The notes below the pieces were generated by a model. That model did not search any database and had not been told where the DNA came from. It was given only the letters and a program-made list of their open reading frames with translations. The translations under genes were made by a program, and so were the position numbers. A stretch of DNA of 64,000 nt from an uncultured Bacteroides sp. (GTDB taxonomy: Bacteria; Bacteroidota; Bacteroidia; Bacteroidales; Bacteroidaceae). The stretch is from assembly GCA_959606905.1 (NCBI GenBank), contig CAUHML010000010.1, positions 1 to 64,000 of the forward strand. The letters run 5' to 3'. Below are positions 44,508 to 52,755 of the stretch, in pieces (the stretch's first letter is position 1; each line of letters starts with the position of its first letter).

Positions 44508-46922
44508 TTATTTTTCACCTCCATGCTTCTCTCCATATCCGTAACCGTAACGTTTTCCATAACCATAATATTTGCCATATTTACCATAGCCATAGTAATA
44601 ACCATACTTCCTACTGTTCAGATCCAAACCATTGACAGCAATACAGAGATTAGGCAATTTGTTATTTTCAGCCAATTCATTAATCAAAGTAAACTCTGCC
44701 TTATGGGTATAATCAGCACGACATACATATACGGATAAATCTGCGACACGTCCTATAAGTAAAGTATCGGTTACCATACCCACCGGCGCTGTATCCAATA
44801 TCACATAATCAAAATTCGCCTTCAATGTTTCAATGGCTTTCTCTAACCCTCCACGAGCCAATAATTCTGTTGGATTAGGTGGAACTGTACCACCGGGAAG
44901 AATAAACAGATTCTTGTTTATATCAGAAGGCTGCACAAAATCCATTAAATTCGCAGTTGTGTTTGTCAGATATTGAGTAATACCATGTTCCTTTTTAGGT
45001 ATATTGAAGACTTTATTCAACCCCGGTTTACGAATATCCAGTCCTACTATCACCACTTTCTTCCCTAATAAAGAAAGACTAATTGCTAAATTAGCAGATA
45101 TGAAAGACTTACCTTCACCACTGATAGTAGAAGTTACCAGAATTACATTCTTACCATTCTCAAGCATAAACTGGAGATTAGTACGGACATTCCGGAAAGT
45201 CTCACTCATCAGATTATTCTGATTCTCAAATACCGCTATAGAACCAGTCTTTTCATCTGCTAACGGAATATCACCAACAACAGGAAGTGAAGTCAATTTC
45301 TCAACGTCAGCACGACCTTCAATCTTGAATTTTGTCAAACCTATCAGATAAATAACTCCTACCGGAAGTCCCACACCTAAGACTAAAGCAGCCAAATAAA
45401 CTATCGTCTTCTTGGGAGAAATCGGATTGTCATCTGCTAACGCTTCATCAATAATCTTCGCGTTATTGGCAGTAGCCGCCAAAGTGATGGCATTCTCCTC
45501 ACGTTTTTGAAGCAACATCAGATACAAACCCGATTTAATCTCTTGCTGGCGGGCAATGCTTACAAACTGGCGTTCCTGAGTGGGTGCATCATTGATACGG
45601 CGGGAATAACGGCTTGCTTCACGAGCCAGATCTTCTTTGGTAATCTGCAATCCTTTCAATGTAGCATCTAAGGTAGCTTGCACATTGGTTCTCATTGCAC
45701 GGATACTGGTATCCAGATTGATTATGGTCGGATTATTCTCCGTCGAAGTACGCAACAGACGTTTCCTTTCAACCAGCATTTGATTATAACGGTCTATCGC
45801 ACCGGCTGATGCTGCATCCTGTAAGCCGATATTACTCGGTAATACTTCATATTCATTACCTTTCATATAGCGTTGCAAGTCCATCACCAGATTTATCTGA
45901 GTCTGATTTTCCACGCGTTTCTTTTCATATTCAGCATTGCCTGTCAAGGCTATCTGTGCTTCACTGCTCAAATCAGTAATTCCCGCACTACGTTTGAAGT
46001 TCTCCAAATCCTGTTCTGTACTGCCTAATTCTTTAGAAATAATACCAATACGTTCGTCAATAAATTCAGCAGTTTTCTGAGCCACCTCATTCTTGTCATT
46101 ATTGGCATTGATATTATACATTTCAAGCAGTTTATTGATATAATCTCTACCACGCCGGGTATTTGTATTTTCCAATGAAATAACAACTACAGAAGTAGTC
46201 TTTGAAGTGGGGGCTATTGACAAAGAGTTAACATATTCTTTCAACACAGAAAAAGGTCTGTTAATAAAAGCTGTGATATGACGTTCTTTGGTTATATTTT
46301 CCGGACAAACTGCTGACAAGGTATCGTTATTTGCGAAAAAAGCAACCGTACCCTCATCTGTCGGAAATACAGCAGGCAATTTATCAAACTGTTTCCGGTA
46401 CTCTTTTTCGCCTACTGTAATTTGTACCCCCAACGCACCCGTTGGTTGAAGAATCATATTTATTTCCATTCTACCCGGAAGTTTATCCGCTTCCTGATGA
46501 GTCAGACTCACTAAAACAGGAGATGTATGATAAAGCTCTTTGCTTGGAAATTCGTCTTCATCCATATAAGTCACGAACAGTCCCAGATTGTTTACCACCT
46601 CTCTGGCCAAAGACTTTGAACGAAGTACTTCGATTTCATTATCTACATTGCTAGATGAAGAGACGAAACCCTCCAATCCCATCTTTTCTAAATCGGAAGA
46701 CATACTTGCACCACCACCTTTCTTTTCGTCCTTAATAAGGACAGTGGCAGAAATATTATATATAGGTGTTGTCAGACGTAGGTATCCCCATGCACAAGCA
46801 ATACAAATAATTATCGATACTACAAACCAAGGCCAGTGAATCAGATAACGGAAAAGAAGTTCCTGAATATTAACCTGTTCTTCGGACTGTTCCCCTAATT
46901 TATCTTTTCTTTCATCAATCAT
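44508..46922 (-). CDS. wzc: Wzc-type chain-length regulator and tyrosine autokinase
   Basis: Controls polymer length and export at the inner membrane. The 804-residue protein has an N-terminal Wzz domain with a helix (about 30-50), a long periplasmic coiled coil (about 270-440), a second helix (about 508-530), and a cytoplasmic BY-kinase domain: Walker A TSTISGEGKSFISANLAIS (about 604), VVIVGLDIRKPG, and VILDTAPVGMVTD. The tail is a tyrosine cluster (about 20 Y/G-rich residues plus KR) that is the autophosphorylation site. Wza follows the usual pairing 9 bp upstream. Confidence 0.95.
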   Translation of the reverse strand: MIDERKDKLGEQSEEQVNIQELLFRYLIHWPWFVVSIIICIACAWGYLRLTTPIYNISATVLIKDEKKGGGASMSSDLEKMGLEGFVSSSSNVDNEIEVLRSKSLAREVVNNLGLFVTYMDEDEFPSKELYHTSPVLVSLTHQEADKLPGRMEINMILQPTGALGVQITVGEKEYRKQFDKLPAVFPTDEGTVAFFANNDTLSAVCPENITKERHITAFINRPFSVLKEYVNSLSIAPTSKTTSVVVISLENTNTRRGRDYINKLLEMYNINANNDKNEVAQKTAEFIDERIGIISKELGSTEQDLENFKRSAGITDLSSEAQIALTGNAEYEKKRVENQTQINLVMDLQRYMKGNEYEVLPSNIGLQDAASAGAIDRYNQMLVERKRLLRTSTENNPTIINLDTSIRAMRTNVQATLDATLKGLQITKEDLAREASRYSRRINDAPTQERQFVSIARQQEIKSGLYLMLLQKREENAITLAATANNAKIIDEALADDNPISPKKTIVYLAALVLGVGLPVGVIYLIGLTKFKIEGRADVEKLTSLPVVGDIPLADEKTGSIAVFENQNNLMSETFRNVRTNLQFMLENGKNVILVTSTISGEGKSFISANLAISLSLLGKKVVIVGLDIRKPGLNKVFNIPKKEHGITQYLTNTTANLMDFVQPSDINKNLFILPGGTVPPNPTELLARGGLEKAIETLKANFDYVILDTAPVGMVTDTLLIGRVADLSVYVCRADYTHKAEFTLINELAENNKLPNLCIAVNGLDLNSRKYGYYYGYGKYGKYYGYGKRYGYGYGEKHGGEK

Positions 46923-46931
46923 ACAATGCTA

Positions 46932-47762
46932 TTATCTGAAAATTGTTACTAATAAACTTGCCAATGACACTAAAATAGAAGTAGCGGAGAACCAGAGACT
47001 TGTACTGTTACCAATATCCGAGTTGCGTGCTTTTGCCTTGTTCGGAGTCACATAAACGATATCGTTCTGCTGCAACCAGTAATAGGGAGAAAGAATGGTC
47101 TCCGCACTGTTCAAATCCAGTGTTATAATTTCCTGTTTGCCATCAGCACTTTCACGAATCAGCTTTACATTGTCGCGAACTCCCCAAACCGTCATGTCAC
47201 CCGCCATAGCAAGCGCTTCCAACAAATTCACTTTCTCGTTACTGATAGTAAAAGTTCCCGGACGGGCAACCTCACCCAATACGGAGATTTTATAGTTTAC
47301 CATACGGACAGTGACTATCGGCGTTTCTTTGATATAAGGTTTCAGTTTCTCCACAATCAGTTGCTCCGCCTCTTTCTTGGTCAAGCCACCTACCCTCAAC
47401 TCACCTAGTACCGGAAAATTTATTTTTCCATCGTTATCTACGAGATATTGCTGCAATATCGGTTGGGAGGTTGTACTGGTTATAGCTACATTATTTTGAG
47501 TAGCTACCGTGAGGTTAAACGGAACAGCCAATTCCGGGCTGGTACATGACACTACAATAGTAAGCAGATCTTTAGGCATTATCTTTGCATCATATAGATT
47601 TTCCTGTTGAGCAGTCTGTTCTACAACTTTTGCATCTTGTAAATAAGGAACTTTCTTATACGACTGGCAGGAAGCGAACAGCAATATCGCAACTAAACAG
47701 GGAAATACCCCCCTCCCCTTTCTACTTACTCTACTTGCACAAATACAAAACAAATTATACAT
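46932..47762 (-). CDS. wza: polysaccharide export lipoprotein, Wza-like
   Basis: Outer-membrane part of the capsule export channel. The frame is open to 47834, but the ATG at 47762 is preferred because it avoids the overlap with the dehydratase gene and places a normal lipoprotein signal: hydrophobic VFPCLVAILLFASC with lipid Cys about residue 33. The 276 residues include the Poly_export domain (LLTIVVSCTSPELAVPF; YLVDNDGKINFPVLGELRVGG) and a SLBB domain (ISVLGEVARPGTFTISNEKV). A C-terminal helix (SATSILVSLASLLVTIF) is typical of the family. Confidence 0.9.
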   Translation of the reverse strand: MYNLFCICASRVSRKGRGVFPCLVAILLFASCQSYKKVPYLQDAKVVEQTAQQENLYDAKIMPKDLLTIVVSCTSPELAVPFNLTVATQNNVAITSTTSQPILQQYLVDNDGKINFPVLGELRVGGLTKKEAEQLIVEKLKPYIKETPIVTVRMVNYKISVLGEVARPGTFTISNEKVNLLEALAMAGDMTVWGVRDNVKLIRESADGKQEIITLDLNSAETILSPYYWLQQNDIVYVTPNKAKARNSDIGNSTSLWFSATSILVSLASLLVTIFR

Positions 47763-47778
47763 AAATTTCTCAAGTTTA

Positions 47779-49704
47779 TTATTCTTTATCCAGTACCTCA
47801 AATTTCGAATTCTTCGATTTGAACTCCGGAACAACTTTTTTCATCAATCTGACCGTGTCTATAATCCGCACAGCACGGGACAACTTCTCAAACTCCGCAT
47901 ATATATCAAGAATATCAGCATATTCATACCGACGTACTTTAGCTATCATAATTTTTTTATTCTCGGTAGGAATCGTATTTTCTTTATCACTCAGCACTTC
48001 TTCATAGAGTTTCTCACCCGGTCGCAAGCCAGTAAATTCAATCTTTATATCTTCATCCGGGCGATAACCCGCCAATTCAATCATACGGGTAGCCAAGTCG
48101 ACAATCTTAACGGCCTTGCCCATTTCAAAGACAAAGATTTCATTACCCTCTCCCATTGTAACAGCCTCCATAACCAAACGACAAGCTTCGGGAATCGTCA
48201 TAAAAAAACGAATAATATCAGGGTGAGTCACTGTGACAGGACCACCGTTCTCAATCTGTTCCTTGAAGCGCGGGATTACAGAACCGTTACTGCCTAATAC
48301 GTTTCCAAAACGTGTAGTAATGAATTTAGTATGTCCTTTTATCTTTCCCTCACGGATAGCACACCCCAAGCTCTGTACATAGATTTCCGCCAAACGTTTG
48401 GAACATCCCATCACATTAGTCGGGTTCACAGCTTTGTCGGTAGAAACCATTATCATTTTTTCTGCACCATACTCCACCGCCATATCGGCGACCTGACGCG
48501 AACCCGTGACATTGACAAGTACAGCTTCGCAAGGATTTTCTTCCATTAAAGGAACATGTTTATAAGCAGCGGCGTGGAAGACAATTTGAGGATGATAAAG
48601 TTCGAATACCATACGCACACGTTCTTTCACACGTACATCACCAATCACCGGAACAAAATCGATAGCAGGATAATTTTTCTCAAATTCCAAACGGACATTA
48701 TGCAAAGGAGTCTCTGCAGAGTCAAACATGATGAGTTTTTGAATACCCATTTGCACCAATTGACGGCAAAGCTCGCTACCGATACTACCTGCAGCACCGG
48801 TCACTAATACAACTTTTCCTCTGAATTCTTCTGCGACCTGACTAAGGTTTATATTGATTTCAGCACGTCCCAATAAATCTTCAATTTTAATAGGACGTAT
48901 CCACTGATGAAAGTTCCCGTCAGAATCCGCTTCACTGATAGTAGGAGCAATAAAAGTCTTGACAGCATTACTTTTACAATACTCTAAAAGGCGGTTCTCC
49001 TCCAGACGGGTATCTTCATAACAGGAAAACAGAATACCATGAATACCATGTTTTTTTATGACACGATTAAAGTCTTCTTCTGTTTCAAAATAATAGATAG
49101 GAAGGTCTGTCAGACGACGTCTACTGTTGTTTTTACCGTAAGTGTAGAAACCTGCAACTTTATAATGTGCACTGTCGCGGAGACGGAATTTTAAGGCCAC
49201 ACTCTTTTCGTCAATACCATAAATAAGAATGCGGGTATTCTTCTTATTCACCCAATCCAGCAACAGGTCATAGACAATTATCAGTGATACACGGAAGGCT
49301 GTCAGTGTCGCCAAAGTCAATAAACCATCAAACAAGAGATAAGATATCCTATAATTATCCGGCAATTCAGTCTCATAAATAACCCAATAAGAAATAGCCA
49401 CCAGACAGGCTACCTTGAATAGGACGGCACACATGACACGCCAAAGTTCACGTGCCTGTGAAAAACGAATTGTATTACGATAAGTGTGGAATATTAATGC
49501 CCCTGCAACACTTGACACTAAAGAGACGCAAATAAATTTGCAAAGCATCCAGTCACTTATCGGAACATGTGCCATATAGTGAATTACGGCATAAGCGACC
49601 AATGAACATAAAACAGACAGTGCCGTATCAATACCTAAAATAACCCAATAGCTGAAATAGTTTTTACGAGCATATTGTACTATGCCCTTCAATGTTTTTT
49701 CCAT
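47779..49704 (-). CDS. membrane-bound UDP-GlcNAc 4,6-dehydratase, CapD/PglF/WbpM type
   Basis: A 641-residue protein with four N-terminal membrane helices (about residues 17-130), a CoA-binding-like region, and a long-chain SDR domain: VLVTGAAGSIGSELCRQL (about 294), FHAAAYKHVPLME, VSTDKAVNPTNVMG with Met in place of the SDR tyrosine and CSKRLAEIY carrying the lysine (about 430), as in WbpM. It should make UDP-4-keto-6-deoxy-GlcNAc, the substrate for the WcfR-like aminotransferase at the far end. Second gene of the operon, 47 bp after upxY, where upxZ often stands. Confidence 0.9.
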   Translation of the reverse strand: MEKTLKGIVQYARKNYFSYWVILGIDTALSVLCSLVAYAVIHYMAHVPISDWMLCKFICVSLVSSVAGALIFHTYRNTIRFSQARELWRVMCAVLFKVACLVAISYWVIYETELPDNYRISYLLFDGLLTLATLTAFRVSLIIVYDLLLDWVNKKNTRILIYGIDEKSVALKFRLRDSAHYKVAGFYTYGKNNSRRRLTDLPIYYFETEEDFNRVIKKHGIHGILFSCYEDTRLEENRLLEYCKSNAVKTFIAPTISEADSDGNFHQWIRPIKIEDLLGRAEININLSQVAEEFRGKVVLVTGAAGSIGSELCRQLVQMGIQKLIMFDSAETPLHNVRLEFEKNYPAIDFVPVIGDVRVKERVRMVFELYHPQIVFHAAAYKHVPLMEENPCEAVLVNVTGSRQVADMAVEYGAEKMIMVSTDKAVNPTNVMGCSKRLAEIYVQSLGCAIREGKIKGHTKFITTRFGNVLGSNGSVIPRFKEQIENGGPVTVTHPDIIRFFMTIPEACRLVMEAVTMGEGNEIFVFEMGKAVKIVDLATRMIELAGYRPDEDIKIEFTGLRPGEKLYEEVLSDKENTIPTENKKIMIAKVRRYEYADILDIYAEFEKLSRAVRIIDTVRLMKKVVPEFKSKNSKFEVLDKE

Positions 49705-49751
49705 TGTAGTATAAATGAATAAAATAATGTATCAGAAATACAAGTACATAT

Positions 49752-50324
49752 TCAAAATCTAACCGGTTCTACATACCCTACCGGCATATCAGCACAAGCA
49801 CATCCTAACATATTAAGCCTAACAGCTATCTTGCTTTTGCCGTCTACTGTAACAAGTTCACCCACAAGTCCGGTTAAAGGACCTTTAATGACGCGAACTT
49901 TTTCACCACGTGCCAAGGGAGCACTGTTCATGGAAATGACATCTTTTGAATAATCAAGCATAAATCGGAAACGAGCCATCTGCTCATCAGGAATGATAGT
50001 CGGACTGCTCTCACCTCGCATTACCATATACCGACTTACTGTAGAAAAGGAAAGAACTTCTTTACGTTCTTTTGCATCAACGTGTACGAATACCATCATT
50101 GGAAGCAATACAGACTCGACCATCTTGCGTCGGTCACTCCATTGATGAAGTTCCTGCTGAACCGGAACGAAATTCTCAATCCCCATTTTATTTAAACGCT
50201 CGGCTACTTTCTTCTCGTGATGCATGCGAACCAAAGCGACATACCAACGTTTTGAGTATGCTACGCCTTCCCCTGTCCCATTACTAGGCCCAGCATTTGC
50301 TGATTTTTGTTTCGTTAAAATCAT
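49752..50324 (-). CDS. upxY: UpxY-family capsule transcription antiterminator
   Basis: A 190-residue NusG-like protein: the NGN domain starts at KRWYVALVRMHHEKKVAERL (about residue 25) with GIENFVPVQQELHQWSDR, and a KOW-type region RGEKVRVIKGPLTGLVGELV lies at about 138. UpxY proteins let RNA polymerase read through their own capsule operon in Bacteroides. It is the first gene; the inverted repeat of the switch ends 19 bp upstream of its ATG. The N-terminal 25 residues are variable, as usual. No upxZ (trans-inhibitor of other loci) follows it. Confidence 0.95.
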   Translation of the reverse strand: MILTKQKSANAGPSNGTGEGVAYSKRWYVALVRMHHEKKVAERLNKMGIENFVPVQQELHQWSDRRKMVESVLLPMMVFVHVDAKERKEVLSFSTVSRYMVMRGESSPTIIPDEQMARFRFMLDYSKDVISMNSAPLARGEKVRVIKGPLTGLVGELVTVDGKSKIAVRLNMLGCACADMPVGYVEPVRF

Positions 50325-50343
50325 ATTTTTTTACCCCATGTAT

Positions 50344-50366
50344 ATCTGTTACTTCTTAGGTAACAG
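50344..50366. repeat. left inverted repeat (recombination site) of the invertible promoter
   Basis: A perfect 23-bp complement of 50618-50640, extending to 27 bp with one mismatch. Inside it CTGTTAC and GTAACAG flank a 7-bp spacer TTCTTAG, the layout of a tyrosine-recombinase core site. Confidence 0.93.
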
Positions 50367-50617
50367 GCAGTATATACACAAGACACACACAACAATGAAA
50401 AAGGGAAATTACACTGATATACAGGGTGTAAAAGAAGGGGGCCTGATATTCAACGAGAAGATTTCTTGATTTCGGGCAATAAAAAATCATTGAGCATGAA
50501 AAAAGAGATTTCATGTTCAAATACTTTTTTGCCCTATGTTTCAGATAAAACGAAAAAAAATGGGAAAATATTTGTTTACTATCTTAAAATATGTCTATCT
50601 TTGCGTCAAATTTAATT
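50367..50617. promoter_or_regulatory. 251-bp invertible promoter segment (sequenced in OFF orientation)
   Basis: Bounded by perfect 23-bp inverted repeats and containing one strong promoter that fires rightward, away from upxY. Flipping the segment would put the -7 element at about 50381-50388 (minus strand), giving a leader of about 50 nt before upxY. No good leftward promoter is present in the current orientation; the best is TAAATTTG at 50607-50614 without a -33 box. Confidence 0.9.
50571..50603 (+). promoter_or_regulatory. promoter inside the invertible segment
   Basis: TTTG at 50571-50574 and TATCTTTG at 50596-50603, 21 bp apart, match the Bacteroidetes consensus fully. It reads to the right, into the 3' end of the recombinase gene in antisense. 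Confidence 0.88.
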
Positions 50618-50640
50618 CTGTTACCTAAGAAGTAACAGAT
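50618..50640. repeat. right inverted repeat (recombination site) of the invertible promoter
   Basis: Exact reverse complement of 50344-50366, with spacer CTAAGAA in the opposite sense, so recombination between the two sites inverts the segment between them. Confidence 0.93.
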
Positions 50641-50676
50641 ACACTTTAATTCTGATTATTAACTCATTACATCTTT

Positions 50677-51633
50677 TTATTTACCTACATAACAATTCTT
50701 TATGTAAGATAAATTCCCTTTATTTACCTCTGTACGTTCTTTAAGCTCGAAGCCTTTCAGGTAGATTTGTGTGGTTTTTATAGATTTGTGTCCCAATGAT
50801 TCACTAATCATTTCAATCGGCACTCCGCGATATTTGGCTGTCGTTGCCCAAGAATGACGGAGCGTGTAGGAAGTGACAGGAGAATTCAAACGGAGAGCCC
50901 GAGCCAGATCCTTCAAACAATTATTAAATCGACGAAGAGCACTCTGGTATTCACGGTAAGCTCCTTCATCCTTACGTTTCTTATCACCGGACAGGATATC
51001 AAACAGATAGTCCGGACAATCAGGGCGGGAAGGCTGACTGTTGCGAAGCCGGTGAATCATCTCCTTCGCGGTATCCAGCACTTCCACACTGATCGGAGTT
51101 TTCGTCTTGACACGGTTGTACCGCAACACGTTCCGGTCCAAAGCTGACTTTTCCAGATGTGCCAAGTCGGCAAACGACATTCCGCAAAACTGGAACATCA
51201 GAGCGGCAATAGCCTGTGTATGGCGTAAACGTTCCGATTGGGGATCTTCATAAAGCAGCTTCCGCAACTCGGTGACAGGAAGGGCTTTCTTCTGACGAAC
51301 ATCCACACCCGTATAGACATCGTGAAACAGGCGGGGGATGTAAGGAGCACTACCCGCTTCCACTCCCCGGTTGTAGATACTGCGAAGCATACGCATATAC
51401 GTGGAAACGGTGTTGGGCTTCAACCCACATTCATAAAGATACTGTCCGTAACGTCGTAAACGTTCCCGGGTTACTTGCCTGAACGACACATTGAACGTGC
51501 CGCAGAACAGGCTGAAAGAAAGGAGGGCATTTTTGTAGACATGCGCCGTAGAATAACGCCCTTCCTTTCGCAAACGACCGATGTAGATCTCTCCACACCG
51601 GCTAAATCCATTTTTACTCATCATTTGCATCAC
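50677..51633 (-). CDS. tyrosine-type site-specific recombinase
   Basis: A 318-residue recombinase with an N-terminal SAM-like core-binding domain (to about 110) and a catalytic domain (about 125-300). Seen: the beta-hairpin lysine in RVKTKTPIS, the HxxR box YTLRHSWAT (about 264), GHKSIKTTQIY with the nucleophile Tyr (about 293). The usual first Arg, in RGMSFxDL of Bacteroides relatives, is Cys here (FCGMSFADL, about 150; codon TGC at 51184-51186). It lies 36 bp beyond the right inverted repeat on the same strand as the capsule operon, as do promoter invertases at other Bacteroides capsule loci, and is the obvious candidate to flip it. ATG at 51633; MSKNGF a few codons later is an alternative. 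Confidence 0.9.
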   Translation of the reverse strand: MMQMMSKNGFSRCGEIYIGRLRKEGRYSTAHVYKNALLSFSLFCGTFNVSFRQVTRERLRRYGQYLYECGLKPNTVSTYMRMLRSIYNRGVEAGSAPYIPRLFHDVYTGVDVRQKKALPVTELRKLLYEDPQSERLRHTQAIAALMFQFCGMSFADLAHLEKSALDRNVLRYNRVKTKTPISVEVLDTAKEMIHRLRNSQPSRPDCPDYLFDILSGDKKRKDEGAYREYQSALRRFNNCLKDLARALRLNSPVTSYTLRHSWATTAKYRGVPIEMISESLGHKSIKTTQIYLKGFELKERTEVNKGNLSYIKNCYVGK

Positions 51634-51656
51634 TAGTTATTTTATAATATATACCA

Positions 51657-51712
51657 TTTGGCATGCAGCAAAAAAACAAATCTTTTTGCAGGTTCGTTGC
51701 ACGCTTGCCAAA
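51657..51712. repeat. nested inverted repeat between the recombinase and a basic protein gene
   Basis: Outer arms TTTGGCATGC and GCTTGCCAAA (one mismatch, 51657-51666 and 51703-51712) enclose inner arms GCAAAAA / TTTTTGC. It lies in the divergent promoter region of two genes and could be a regulator or recombinase binding site. Confidence 0.5.
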
Positions 51713-51761
51713 GTATAATTTATTATTTAATTTATTTAACCATTGCAAAAATTAGCAAACT

Positions 51762-52163
51762 ATGGCAAAGAAAAAAACAAATCAACAAGAGAAAAAAGTA
51801 CAAGTAAAAAAGAAGGTCCAAAAACGGAAAAAGAACACTAGAAGACATGTGAAAGGGGAAATCATCAGTTGGGAGGAACTCGAAAACAGGACAGGATTAA
51901 CCGGAGATGAAACGGAACTTCTCACTGTTTATTTGCACAAATTCGAAAGAGGGGAAGTACACGTCAGATGCTCTAAAAAACTAAAAGACTTAGCTGAATA
52001 TATCTACGAAACGGAGAGCTTATATATAGCTAAACATGGCGGGTTTAAATTGTTAGAAATTAGCAGTATAGAAACAAAGTTATGTAACATCAGGCAAGAG
52101 GAACGAGAACGAAAAGAAGAGGACGAAAAACAAGTAAAAAAGAGAGTAGAGAATAAGCGTTGA
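51762..52163 (+). CDS. basic hypothetical protein
   Basis: A 133-residue protein of no recognised family. The first 30 residues are almost all Lys, Arg, Gln and Asn (MAKKKTNQQEKKVQVKKK and on), the middle (about 38-105) is a normal globular-looking segment (SWEELENRTGLTGDETELLTV; EYIYETESLYIAKHGG), and the last 25 residues are a charged helix (RQEERERKEEDEKQVKKR). The basic head could bind nucleic acid. It starts the three-gene accessory group between the capsule locus and pyrB; a start ATG with an upstream AT-rich leader is clear. Confidence 0.65.
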   Translation: MAKKKTNQQEKKVQVKKKVQKRKKNTRRHVKGEIISWEELENRTGLTGDETELLTVYLHKFERGEVHVRCSKKLKDLAEYIYETESLYIAKHGGFKLLEISSIETKLCNIRQEERERKEEDEKQVKKRVENKR

Positions 52164-52249
52164 CAAAAATAATTGTGCAGAAGAAACAAAAGATATACTT
52201 TCGCAGCCGTTTCTAGCCGACTAAAGACAACGTATATCTATCTTCAAAA

Positions 52250-52337
52250 ATAGTGACGCTATAACAATTAAACAGTATCACTATAATGAAAGGATAGCGA
52301 CCCTATAATAATCATATACCGTCACTATCCTGAAGGG
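52250..52337. repeat. diverged 44-bp tandem repeat, two units
   Basis: Units 52250-52293 and 52294-52337 match at 32 of 44 positions by eye. Each begins ATAGYGAC and carries the inverted match RTSACTAT-like 27 bp later, so four copies of the octamer alternate in direction at fixed spacing. It lies 50 bp upstream of the SH3-like gene. Confidence 0.7.
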
Positions 52338-52387
52338 GAGATTTTATTCGTAAAAAAACAAATATTAAAAAAAACAGAAGAAAAAAG

Positions 52388-52732
52388 ATGAAAAGAAAAA
52401 TAGACAAAAGCAAGTTAGAAGCCTGCAAGTTAGTATGGAAAAAACGTATTGCCGCCGAAAAGGGTATTTCGGAAAAATGTGCAGAAAAAACTGCGCAAAG
52501 CTGTATAGAGCTTATTGAACGAATGTTATATGGAAATGCCATGATAGCTTTCCATAAGCAAGACGGCACATTCTGTATGGAACAAGGAACCTTGGTTGGA
52601 TATGAAAAAGATTTTCACCGGGAGTTCAAGATCACTTCCCGACAGATGTCTGTGGTCTACTGGAGTATGGAGCAACACGCGTGGAGACGGTTTATGATCG
52701 GAAACCTGTTGGAATGGAAAGCGATTGTATAA
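52388..52732 (+). CDS. small SH3-like beta-barrel protein (DUF2693/WYL_2-like)
   Basis: A 114-residue protein. The N-terminal half is a helical segment (KLEACKLVWKKRIAAEKG...SCIELIERMLYG); the C-terminal half matches the SH3-like beta-barrel proteins common in Bacteroides mobile and phage-like regions: MIAFHKQDGTFCMEQGTL, REFKITSRQMSVVYWSMEQ, AWRRFMIGNLLEWKAI. Function unknown. It is followed by the DUF4373 gene after 23 bp, so the two are probably co-transcribed. Confidence 0.72.
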   Translation: MKRKIDKSKLEACKLVWKKRIAAEKGISEKCAEKTAQSCIELIERMLYGNAMIAFHKQDGTFCMEQGTLVGYEKDFHREFKITSRQMSVVYWSMEQHAWRRFMIGNLLEWKAIV

Positions 52733-52755
52733 CATTTAATAAAAAATATTGAACT

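Noticed and set aside
50224..50469. 81-codon plus-strand reading frame over the upxY start and the switch
   Set aside because: It would be cut by inversion, overlaps upxY, and has no recognisable family.
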